The notes under the pieces: generated by a model | The model's input: the letters and a program-made list of their open reading frames with translations, nothing else | Database searches by the model: none | What the model was told of the DNA's origin: nothing | Part shown: in pieces, positions 53,271-60,510 of the stretch | How the letters are laid out: every line of letters begins with the position of its first letter | Numbering within the stretch: position 1 is the first letter of the stretch | Program-made: the position numbers and the translations under genes | Origin: Streptomyces yatensis | GTDB lineage: Bacteria > Actinomycetota > Actinomycetes > Streptomycetales > Streptomycetaceae | DNA length: 64,000 nt | Direction: 5' to 3' | Assembly: GCF_018069625.1 (NCBI RefSeq) | Contig: NZ_CP072941.1 | Coordinates: 9,982,001 to 10,046,000 of the forward strand

Positions 53271-53621
53271 ATGACACGCAGTCGTGCTCAGGACACGAAT
53301 GTCTGCGGAGTGACCGCCGCGATCGTCGTGATCGAGGGCAAGTGGAAGACCGCCCTGCTCTGGGCGCTGGAGTCCGGACCGCATCGTCCCGGCGAGCTGC
53401 GCCGGCGGCTGCCGGGCCTCAGCGAGAAGGTGCTGACTCAGGCGCTCCGTGAGATGGAGAGTGACGGGCTGGTGCACCGGGACGTGCACGATGTGCTGCC
53501 CCTGAAGACCGTGTACTCCCTGACCGCGTTCGGCCGTGACCTCTCCGAGGCGCTGGCACCCCTGTCCGACTGGGGCCACCGCCGCCTGGAGAAGCTGGCC
53601 GAGGCCCGGTCGGACCCCTGA
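53271..53621 (+). CDS. HxlR-family transcriptional regulator
   Basis: 116 residues. Family signatures: NVCGVTAAIVVIEGKWKTAL (the Cys before the first helix), LLWALESGPHRPGELRRRLP, GLSEKVLTQALREMESDGLV and PLKTVYSLTAFGRDLSEAL. Such proteins regulate a divergent redox gene and often sense electrophiles or oxidants through the N-terminal Cys. The short divergent region contains TACGGATATACGCGTA as a candidate site. Confidence 0.87.
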   Translation: MTRSRAQDTNVCGVTAAIVVIEGKWKTALLWALESGPHRPGELRRRLPGLSEKVLTQALREMESDGLVHRDVHDVLPLKTVYSLTAFGRDLSEALAPLSDWGHRRLEKLAEARSDP

Positions 53622-53684
53622 CGCAACGCCACCTCCGTCTCATCCGATCCGGCGGCCCTCCGACCGCCCGCAACAAGATTCGCT

Positions 53685-53742
53685 CCGCCGTCCGTCGCTG
53701 CCAAGTACCCACAAAAAAGTGGGTACGGCAGACGGACGGCGG
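53685..53742. terminator. Long interrupted hairpin between convergent genes, possibly an HxlR-type element
   Basis: Nested arms CCGCCGTCCGT/ACGGACGGCGG, CTGCC/GGCAG and GTACCCAC/GTGGGTAC close on an A6 loop, giving 24 paired bases with two 2-nt bulges on the left. It lies between convergent genes (ends 53621 and 53817). The inner GTACCCAC-A6-GTGGGTAC dyad looks like a protein-binding site as well as a terminator. Confidence 0.6.
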
Positions 53743-53816
53743 GGCAGCGGCGGGACTGTGTGCGGGTGGCCGCGCACCCGGGCGGTGGGCCTTGGGGTGA
53801 GGCCCAGGTGTTCGCG

Positions 53817-54242
53817 TCACATGACCAACTGGCCGACGCCCAGCAAATTCCCCTCGCTGTCACGGAACCAGGCCCCGCGCTCACCCCGCGCACCCTTGCT
53901 GGGGTAGTTGCCCTCGATCTCGGCGATCCCCTCCGTCGTCCGAAACCCCGCCACATCGACGTCCTCGAACACCACGCCGCGTCGTCTGAGCTCCCTCACC
54001 GCCGTCTCGATGTCGTCGACTTCCCACGCCATCTGAGTGAATGTGCCGGGGGAGGCTCCCGTCGACCGGAAGAGCACGAACTCCGCGCCTCCGCAGCGAT
54101 ACAGCAACCCACCGGGCCGTTCGTCGACCGGCTCCATACCGAGCCGCTCGGAATAGAAACGCCGCGCCCGATCGAGGTCCTGGGCCGGAAGCCTGGTCGC
54201 CACACGTCCGCGGGCCAAGGTGCTTCTGTCGTCTGCGTCCAT
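53817..54242 (-). CDS. VOC-family (glyoxalase/bleomycin resistance-like) protein
   Basis: 141 residues with two beta-alpha-beta-beta-beta modules: VATRLPAQDLDRARRFYSER and LGMEPVDERPGGLLYRCGGA in the first, MAWEVDDIETAVRELRRRGV and AWFRDSEGNLLGVGQL in the second. Metal-site positions appear weak: the usual Glu is kept near the second-module end but the N-terminal His is absent, so it may be a binding protein rather than an enzyme. The start is MDADDRS. Confidence 0.78.
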   Translation of the reverse strand: MDADDRSTLARGRVATRLPAQDLDRARRFYSERLGMEPVDERPGGLLYRCGGAEFVLFRSTGASPGTFTQMAWEVDDIETAVRELRRRGVVFEDVDVAGFRTTEGIAEIEGNYPSKGARGERGAWFRDSEGNLLGVGQLVM

Positions 54243-54499
54243 GCCACCACTGTGCCGTGAGCGGGGGCCGGAGGAGCGGAGGCCGTGCCGGTCCTTGGAC
54301 CGCTGAGCCGTGGCCGTCGAGGGAGGGGCGGCCCGCACGGCCGGGGGCGTCAGGCGGCCTGGTGCGGCGGCCGTACTCGGCGGTGGCCAGGGCGAGGCCT
54401 TGGCGGACGGGGGCGGGCGAGGGGTGTGGAGCGCCATTCCCTCAGGTGCCAAATGTTTGGATCGGCTGCTACCCATTAGCTCGGTGGTACGGTGGAGGC

Positions 54500-55129
54500 A
54501 TGGTGACCGAGGGGGTGCCCACGAGCGCGCCGCTGCTGGGTGAACCGCTGCCGGTTGAGCTGATGAACACCGTCACCGCCGACCGCGGCCACACCCACGA
54601 CGCCCTCGACAGCGACGTCGGCGCCGCGGCCTGGCTGCGCGCGGTGGCCGGCCGGCTCGGAGCCGAGACCGTGATAGAGGCCGGCCGGCTCGATGAGGAC
54701 GCGGTGCGCCCGGTCGCCGGGACACTCCGGGCGTTGCGTGACGCGCTGCGACAGCTGGCCGCGGAGACGACCGAGGACCCGCGCCCTCCGGCCACCGCGC
54801 CGGAACTGGCACGACCGGAAGCGATCACCACGCTGAACGCCCTCGCACCTGCCTGGCCCGAGCTCGTCTGGCCCGCCGACGGGCCACCGTCACGTGCCTA
54901 CCGCGGCCCCGGGACGGCCGCGGAGCTTGCCGTACAGCTCATCGCGCACCAGGCGGTCGAGCTCTTCACCGGCCCCGACCGCGAGCGTCTGCGCCCCTGC
55001 CTGGCCCCCAACTGCCTGCTCTTCTTCGTCAAGCATCATGCGCGCCGGGAATGGTGCTCCCCGGCGTGCGGCAACCGCGTGCGCGTCGCCCGCCACTACC
55101 GGCGCCACCACACAGGTCCACAGAGCTGA
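54500..55129 (+). CDS. ABATE-domain/CGNR zinc finger regulator
   Basis: 209 residues. An N-terminal ABATE domain (LGEPLPVELMNTVTADRGHT, AAWLRAVAGRLGAETV, RALRDALRQLAAETTEDP) and a C-terminal CGNR zinc finger (RLRPCLAPNCLLFFVKHHAR, REWCSPACGNRVRVARHYRR) with four Cys ligands. These are predicted stress-induced transcription regulators. GGTGGAGG precedes the ATG at 54500. The hydrolase gene begins 7 bp after its stop, so they are probably one operon. Confidence 0.85.
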   Translation: MVTEGVPTSAPLLGEPLPVELMNTVTADRGHTHDALDSDVGAAAWLRAVAGRLGAETVIEAGRLDEDAVRPVAGTLRALRDALRQLAAETTEDPRPPATAPELARPEAITTLNALAPAWPELVWPADGPPSRAYRGPGTAAELAVQLIAHQAVELFTGPDRERLRPCLAPNCLLFFVKHHARREWCSPACGNRVRVARHYRRHHTGPQS

Positions 55130-55136
55130 GGGACGG

Positions 55137-55940
55137 ATGCGCACGATGCGGAGCGAGAAGGTCGAGTTCCGTGGGTCGCAAGGGGCGGTACTCGCCGCGC
55201 GGCTGGAACTGCCCGAGGACGAGCCGCGGGCGTACGCCCTCTTCGCCCACTGCTTCACCTGCGGCAAGGACCAGGTCGCGGCCACCCGGATCTCACGCGC
55301 GCTGACCGAGTTCGGCATCGCGGTGATGCGCTTCGACTTCACCGGCCTCGGCGGCTCCGGAGGAGACTTCGGGAACACCCACTTCAGCTCCAACGTGGAC
55401 GATCTGGTGTTCGCCGACGAGTACCTGCGAACCCACTTCGAGGCCCCCACCCTCCTCATCGGCCACTCGCTCGGCGGTGCGGCGGTCCTCGCCGCGCGAC
55501 ACCGCATCCCTCGGATACGAGCGGTGGCCACGATCGCCGCACCCTTCAGCCCCGACCATGTGCTGCACCTGCTCGGGAGCGACCGTGCGGAGATAGAGCG
55601 GCAGGGCCAGGCCGAGGTCTCCCTGGCGGGCCGCATGTTCCGTATCCGGCGGCAGTTCCTCGACGACATCGGCGCCCAGCCGCAGGCCGAACGCATCGCG
55701 CACCTCGACGCCGCGCTGCTGGTGTTCCACTCGCCGTCGGACGAGCTGGTGGGCGTGGACAACGCGCGGCGCATCTTCGACACCGCCCGCCACCCCAAGT
55801 CCTTCGTCGCCCTCGACGGAGCCAACCACCTGCTCACCAATCCGGCCGACACGCGGTACGTAGCCACCGTGCTCGCCGCCTGGGCCGGTCGCTACGTGCT
55901 CAGCCCGACCCCACTTGGCGATAGGCCATATCGGGATTAG
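55137..55940 (+). CDS. Alpha/beta hydrolase
   Basis: 267 residues. The catalytic triad is readable: nucleophile Ser111 in IGHSLGG, Asp202 in FHSPSDELVGV, His231 in DGANHLLT. The FAHCFTCGKDQVAATRISRA segment after strand 3 matches bacterial hydrolases that in some genomes are fused to an OsmC peroxidase domain; here the hydrolase stands alone. It may act on peroxidised or ester substrates, in line with the ABATE stress regulator directly upstream. Confidence 0.82.
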   Translation: MRTMRSEKVEFRGSQGAVLAARLELPEDEPRAYALFAHCFTCGKDQVAATRISRALTEFGIAVMRFDFTGLGGSGGDFGNTHFSSNVDDLVFADEYLRTHFEAPTLLIGHSLGGAAVLAARHRIPRIRAVATIAAPFSPDHVLHLLGSDRAEIERQGQAEVSLAGRMFRIRRQFLDDIGAQPQAERIAHLDAALLVFHSPSDELVGVDNARRIFDTARHPKSFVALDGANHLLTNPADTRYVATVLAAWAGRYVLSPTPLGDRPYRD

Positions 55941-55941
55941 C

Positions 55942-55963
55942 TTGGTTGATGTCAAGCAACCAA
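55942..55963 (+). promoter_or_regulatory. MarR-type operator upstream of the MFS-MarR operon
   Basis: TTGGTTG-ATGTCAAG-CAACCAA has perfect 7-bp arms and a nested TTGATGTCAA element. It lies 22 bp before the MFS start codon; the MarR gene is the second gene of that operon. Confidence 0.7.
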
Positions 55964-55985
55964 CTCCCGACGGGAGTGATGCTCG

Positions 55986-57923
55986 GTGGGTTGGACGACC
56001 GAGCGGCGCAGGGCCGGAGCTGAGGGGGCCCTTCCGTCCTACGGCGATGGCGGCCCGGGGCCGCGGTACAAGTGGATCGCCCTGTCCAACACCACGCTGG
56101 GCGTCCTGATCGCGACGATCAACATCTCGATCATGCTGATCGCGCTCCCGGACATCTTCCGTGGCATCGGCGTGGATCCGCTGCGCCCCGGGAACACCAG
56201 CCTGCTGCTGTGGCTGATCATGAGCTACATGGTGGTCACCGCCGTGCTCGTGGTGAGCTTCGGGCGGCTGGGGGACATGTTCGGCCGGGTGCGGATGTAC
56301 AACCTGGGGTTCGCGGTCTTCACCGTGTTCTCCGTGCTGCTCTCCGTGACCTGGCTGCAGGGCACCTCCGGCGCGCTGTGGCTGATCGGGATGCGGGTGC
56401 TGCAGGGTGTGGGCGGCGCCATGCTGATGGCCAACTCCAACGCCATCCTGACCGACGCCTTCCCCGCCGATCAGCGTGGTCTCGCCCTGGGGCTGAACCA
56501 GGTGGCGGGGATCGCCGGGTCCTTCATCGGACTGATCCTGGGTGGGCTGCTCGGTCCGCTCGACTGGCACCTGGTGTTCCTGGTCTCGGTCCCCATCGGG
56601 CTGTTCGGCACGGTCTGGGCGTACCTGAAGCTGCGGGACACCGGAGTGCGCACCCCGGCCCGGCTGGACTGGTGGGGCAACATCACCTTCGCCATCGGCC
56701 TGATCGCCGTGCTGTCCGGCATCACCTACGGCATCCAGCCCTACGCCGGTCACACCATGGGCTGGGGCAACCCCTGGGTGATCGCCGCGATCGCCGGGGG
56801 AGTGGCGGTGCTCGGCCTGTTCTGCGTGATCGAGAACCGGGTCGCGCAGCCCATGTTCCACCTGGGTCTGTTCCGTATCCGCGCGTTCACCGCCGGAAAC
56901 GTGGCCAGTCTGCTGGCGGCACTGGGACGCGGTGGCCTGATGTTCATCCTGATCATCTGGTTGCAGGGCATCTGGCTGCCCCGCCACGGTTATGGCTTCG
57001 AGGAGACCCCGCTGTGGGCGGGCATCTATATGCTGCCGCTGACCATCGGGTTCCTGATCGCGGGACCGTTCTCCGGCTGGGCCTCCGACCGGTTCGGTGC
57101 CCGTACGTTCACCACCGGCGGGATGCTGCTGGCCGCCGCCACCTTCGTGGCTCTGGAGGAGCTGCCGGTGGACTTCGGCTATCCGGTGTTCGCCGCGATC
57201 CTGCTGGTCAACGGGATCGCCATGGGCCTGTTCAGCTCGCCGAACCGGGCGGCCATCATGAACAGCCTGCCGCCCGACCAGCGCGGGGTGGGCGCCGGAA
57301 TCAGCACCACCTTCCAGAACTCGGCCACCGTCCTGTCCATCGGCATCTTCTTCTCCTTGATGATCGCCGGGCTCGCCGGTTCGCTCCCCGGCGCCCTCAC
57401 CCACGGCCTGACCGCGGAAGGTGTCCCGGCCGCCGACGCGGCCCGGGTCGCGGCCCTGCCGCCGGTCGGGGTGCTGTTCGCCTCGCTGCTCGGCTACAAC
57501 CCGGTCAGAACGCTGCTCGGACCGCAGGTGCTCGACCATCTGCCCGCCCACCACGCGGCCTATCTCACCGGGCGCGGCTTCTTCCCGGCGCTGATCTCCC
57601 CGCCGTTCTCCCAGGGCCTGTCCGCCGCGTTCGACTTCGCCATCGTGGCCTGTCTGGTGGCCGCCGTGGCATCGCTGCTGCGCGGCGGGCGGTATGTGCA
57701 CAAGGGCGGGCCGAAGCCGCTTGCCCCGGCGGGGGTGGCCGCCGCCCGGGGCGGCACCGCGGACACCGCCGGTACCGAGGACGTCGCGGACACTTCCCGC
57801 CACCCGGCGCCCGCGCCCCGGCAACCGCCCCCGCCGAAGTCCGGGCCACCGCCCCCGCATCCGTCATCGCCTCCGTCGTCACCCGGCGGGGGAACGGGAC
57901 CACCACCCGAGGAGCCGAGATGA
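55986..57923 (+). CDS. DHA2-family MFS drug exporter
   Basis: 645 residues with 14 predicted helices. Hallmarks: LSNTTLGVLIATINISIMLI, SYMVVTAVLVVSFGRLGDMF, GRVRMYNLGFAVFTVFSVLL, RVLQGVGGAMLMANSNAILT (motif C) and GLNQVAGIAGSFIGLILGGL. The C-terminus has a long Pro/Gly/Ala-rich cytoplasmic tail (about 590-645) beyond the usual end. A proton-driven exporter of toxic or self-made compounds. GTG start. Its stop overlaps the MarR ATG by four bases, and a MarR-type operator lies just upstream. Confidence 0.87.
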   Translation: MGWTTERRRAGAEGALPSYGDGGPGPRYKWIALSNTTLGVLIATINISIMLIALPDIFRGIGVDPLRPGNTSLLLWLIMSYMVVTAVLVVSFGRLGDMFGRVRMYNLGFAVFTVFSVLLSVTWLQGTSGALWLIGMRVLQGVGGAMLMANSNAILTDAFPADQRGLALGLNQVAGIAGSFIGLILGGLLGPLDWHLVFLVSVPIGLFGTVWAYLKLRDTGVRTPARLDWWGNITFAIGLIAVLSGITYGIQPYAGHTMGWGNPWVIAAIAGGVAVLGLFCVIENRVAQPMFHLGLFRIRAFTAGNVASLLAALGRGGLMFILIIWLQGIWLPRHGYGFEETPLWAGIYMLPLTIGFLIAGPFSGWASDRFGARTFTTGGMLLAAATFVALEELPVDFGYPVFAAILLVNGIAMGLFSSPNRAAIMNSLPPDQRGVGAGISTTFQNSATVLSIGIFFSLMIAGLAGSLPGALTHGLTAEGVPAADAARVAALPPVGVLFASLLGYNPVRTLLGPQVLDHLPAHHAAYLTGRGFFPALISPPFSQGLSAAFDFAIVACLVAAVASLLRGGRYVHKGGPKPLAPAGVAAARGGTADTAGTEDVADTSRHPAPAPRQPPPPKSGPPPPHPSSPPSSPGGGTGPPPEEPR

Positions 57924-58477
57924 CCGCGCTCGACCCCACCACCCCGGGCCCCAACGCCCCGGGCCCCAACGCCCCAGGCCCCAACGCCCCGGGCCCTGAC
58001 ACCTCAGGTGCCAACACCCCGAGTCCCGCCGTTCCGGAATCGGCGGAGCTGGCCGAACGGCTGCGTTCCGCCCTTCAGCATCTGCTCCCCGGCCTGCGGG
58101 GCACCCGGGGCGAACACGGCGATCTCACCCCCACCCGCCAGGCGGCCCTGGGGGCGCTCGACACCCACGGCCCGATGCGCATCAGCGCCCTCGCGACCCG
58201 GCTGGGCATCGCCCTGCCGACCACGTCCCGCATGGTCGATCTGCTCGACGCCTCCGGCTGGATCGAGCGCACCCCCGACCCCGAGGACCGCCGTGCCAGC
58301 CTGATCGCGCTCACCGACCCCGGCCGTCAGCTCCTCCACACCGTGCGCCACGAGGCCGCCGCCCGGCTCGCCGCGCGGATCGAGACGCTGAGCCCCGAGG
58401 AGCAGCGGGCGCTGTACACCGCGCTGCCCGCCCTGGAGTCCCTGGCCGACTCCACGAACCCGCCCACGAAGGCGTAA
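57920..58477 (+). CDS. MarR-family regulator with Pro-rich repeat N-terminus
   Basis: 185 residues. The first 35 residues are a low-complexity PGPNA repeat encoded by tandem 15-bp DNA units. The MarR winged helix follows: LTPTRQAALGALDTHGPMRI, SALATRLGIALPTTSRMVDL, LDASGWIERTPDPEDRRASL, IALTDPGRQLL. It probably represses the MFS-MarR operon through the dyad at 55942-55963 and is released by a drug-like ligand. An internal start after the repeat is possible in principle, but none with a ribosome site was seen. Confidence 0.86.
   Translation: MTALDPTTPGPNAPGPNAPGPNAPGPDTSGANTPSPAVPESAELAERLRSALQHLLPGLRGTRGEHGDLTPTRQAALGALDTHGPMRISALATRLGIALPTTSRMVDLLDASGWIERTPDPEDRRASLIALTDPGRQLLHTVRHEAAARLAARIETLSPEEQRALYTALPALESLADSTNPPTKA
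57942..58016 (+). repeat. Five tandem 15-bp units encoding PGPNA
   Basis: Units at 57942, 57957, 57972, 57987 and 58002; the first three are nearly identical (CCCCGGGCCCCAACG) and the last two have diverged. They lie in frame at the 5' end of the MarR gene. Confidence 0.85.
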
Positions 58478-58479
58478 CT

Positions 58480-58499
58480 GCTCCGGGTCGACGCGGAGC
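58480..58499. terminator. Short hairpin between convergent genes
   Basis: GCTCCG and CGGAGC, 6-bp arms with an 8-nt loop, inside the 28-bp gap between two convergent stops. Confidence 0.35.
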
Positions 58500-58505
58500 T
58501 CTTGC

Positions 58506-59246
58506 TCAGTTCGGCGGGATGCGGTAGACGGAGACGTGAGAGCGCGACTCGGCGGTGAATTCGGCGCCTGACCAGTCCGCATGCCGGGTCTCCAGCTCGA
58601 ATCCGGCCAGCTGAGCCATGAGATCGAGTTCGGCCGGCCAGATGTACCGGTGCGGACTGCGGGTCAGCCGAGCCTGCTTGCCGTCGTCGAACCGGAAGTG
58701 GTGTGAGACGACGTGCTGGTGCAGTACGTCGTAGGTGTCCAGCCCGATATAGCCGGGCTCGGTTTGACAGACGGTGGCGGTCTGGCCCGGCGGGAGCTTG
58801 CGCAGCTCGGGCACCCAGAGTTCGATCACGAACCTGCCACCGGGCGCGAGATGGCGGGCGGCGTTGCGGAAGCACTCCACCTGCTCGGCTTGGGTGAGCA
58901 GGTTGGAGATGGTGTTGTAGACGAGATAGACGAGTGTGTACTCCCCGGGAGCCGCGGAAGTCGCCATGTCGCCCACGATCACGGGGATCGTCGCTTCGTC
59001 CGCCCTGGTGCGCAGTTGACGGATCATCGGAAGCGACAGCTCGATCCCGGTGACAGGGACCCCTCGTTCGGCGAGCGGGACGGCCACCCGGCCGGTGCCG
59101 ATGGCGAATTCGAGTGCCGCTCCGCCGTCCGCGAGCTCGGCCAGCCGGTCCACGGCCGGCTCCAGGACCTCGGGCGCGAACATGCCCGTACCGGGCGTGT
59201 CATAGCGCTGGGCGGCGTCGACGTCCCAGATCTCCTCCTGGTTCAT
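58506..59246 (-). CDS. Class I SAM-dependent methyltransferase
   Basis: 246 residues. It starts IWDVDAAQRYDTPGTGMFAP; the SAM motif I is ALEFAIGTGRVAVPLAERGV, then VTGIELSLPMIRQLR (acidic residue for the ribose), VIVGDMATSA and LAPGGRFVIELWVP. This pattern is a widespread actinobacterial methyltransferase of unknown substrate. TGAGGG precedes the ATG at 59246; the longer frame is not needed. It follows the hydrolase gene on the same strand with a 4-bp gap, so the two are co-transcribed. Confidence 0.83.
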   Translation of the reverse strand: MNQEEIWDVDAAQRYDTPGTGMFAPEVLEPAVDRLAELADGGAALEFAIGTGRVAVPLAERGVPVTGIELSLPMIRQLRTRADEATIPVIVGDMATSAAPGEYTLVYLVYNTISNLLTQAEQVECFRNAARHLAPGGRFVIELWVPELRKLPPGQTATVCQTEPGYIGLDTYDVLHQHVVSHHFRFDDGKQARLTRSPHRYIWPAELDLMAQLAGFELETRHADWSGAEFTAESRSHVSVYRIPPN

Positions 59247-59250
59247 ACCC

Positions 59251-60354
59251 TCACCATTCACCGCAGGGGTACGCGGTGTCCACTGCTTTTGCCCCGGGGC
59301 CCGCGGATCCCCCGGACCCCGGCTCTGTGCTCCTGGAGTGCGCGAGGAGGCGCCTCAGCCAGCGGGTCCGGGCGTCGCGTGCGTCCTTGCTGATGGCCGC
59401 CCGCGGCGCCAAGCCGTCGAAACCGTGATAGGCACCGGGCCATACGTGCAGTTCGGCCTGGCCGCCCGCCCGCCAGATCGCGTTCGCGTACGCCACGTCC
59501 TCATCGCGGAACATCTCCGCCGAGCCGACGTCGATGAACGCCGGAGGGAGACCGGCAAGGTCCGTGGCGCGGGCAGGGGCCGCGTAGGGCGGCAGGTCCG
59601 CCGCGCCGTAGCGGTCACCCAGGAGCGCCTTCCAGGCGGTCTCATGGGAGATGAGATCCCACATCCCGAGGCCCGACATCTGGTGGCTGGAGAACGTGCA
59701 CCCGCGGTCGTCCAGCATCGGGCACAGCAGCAACTGCCCGAGGATGCCGGGACCGCCGCGGTCACGGACCAGCAGGGCCAGGGCCGCGGCGAGCCCGCCA
59801 CCGGCGCTCTTCCCGCCGACGATGACGCGGTCCGTGTCGATGCCCAGTTCGGCGGCGTGCCCGGTGGCCCAGAGGAGTCCCGCGTAGCAGTCCTCCAGCG
59901 GTCCGGGATACCGCGTGCGCGGTGCCAGCCGGTACGCGACCGAGATGACGGCCATGTCCAGCGGGAGGACCCACTCGCGCAGGATCCGCGGCAGCACCGA
60001 CCATGCGTTGCCCATGATCATCGCGCCGCCGTGCAGGTAGTACAGCAGCGGCAGCGGTCCTTCCCGCCCGGCGGGCCGCACACTCACCAGCGTGACATCG
60101 GGGCCGTCCCGCAGCCCCGGCACGGTGAGCTCCGCCACGTCGAAACGGCCATCGGCCCGGAGGTCCTCGGCCGTCGGCCGGGGGCGGGTCGCGGCATCCC
60201 GCTCCTGCCGGGCCGCCAGATTCGCGGGAGTGACCGGCTCTCTGGGCCCGTTGCCCAAGGACTCCAGCGCGGCACCCAGTTCGGGGTCGAAGAAAGGCAC
60301 GGCCGTCGGCCTCGGGGCGGAAGCGCCCGTACGGGACAGATCCATACCGCGCAT
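59251..60354 (-). CDS. HSL-family alpha/beta hydrolase (acetyl esterase-like)
   Basis: About 367 residues. Hormone-sensitive-lipase features: oxyanion motif YYLHGGAMIMGN (His108-Gly-Gly), nucleophile elbow GGKSAGGGLA (Ser183, with Lys replacing the usual Asp of GDSAGG), VISVAYRLAP, Asp284 in AEMFRDEDVAYA and His310 in PGAYHGFDGL. An esterase for short or bulky acyl groups. ATGs at 60354 and 60345 are both possible starts; neither has a clear ribosome site. The frame stays open far upstream but does not encode family sequence. It is co-transcribed with the downstream methyltransferase. Confidence 0.82.
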   Translation of the reverse strand: MRGMDLSRTGASAPRPTAVPFFDPELGAALESLGNGPREPVTPANLAARQERDAATRPRPTAEDLRADGRFDVAELTVPGLRDGPDVTLVSVRPAGREGPLPLLYYLHGGAMIMGNAWSVLPRILREWVLPLDMAVISVAYRLAPRTRYPGPLEDCYAGLLWATGHAAELGIDTDRVIVGGKSAGGGLAAALALLVRDRGGPGILGQLLLCPMLDDRGCTFSSHQMSGLGMWDLISHETAWKALLGDRYGAADLPPYAAPARATDLAGLPPAFIDVGSAEMFRDEDVAYANAIWRAGGQAELHVWPGAYHGFDGLAPRAAISKDARDARTRWLRRLLAHSRSTEPGSGGSAGPGAKAVDTAYPCGEW

Positions 60355-60510
60355 CCAAGCATCCGCGGCCACCCGGCGGTACCGGCGCGTCCGGCGACTC
60401 GTACACCCGTCGCCGTTCACCTCTCCCGCCGGCCGCAGCCCCCGGAGTCCGGCGGACGGTAGCATTTCGCCCGCGGGCCGCACCAGGGTCGACCGTGGCC
60501 GGGGGGAAAC

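Noticed and set aside
57790..57920. Pro-rich C-terminal tail of the MFS exporter as a separate gene
   Set aside because: It is in frame with the exporter, has no start or ribosome site of its own, and ends in the ATGA overlap with marR.
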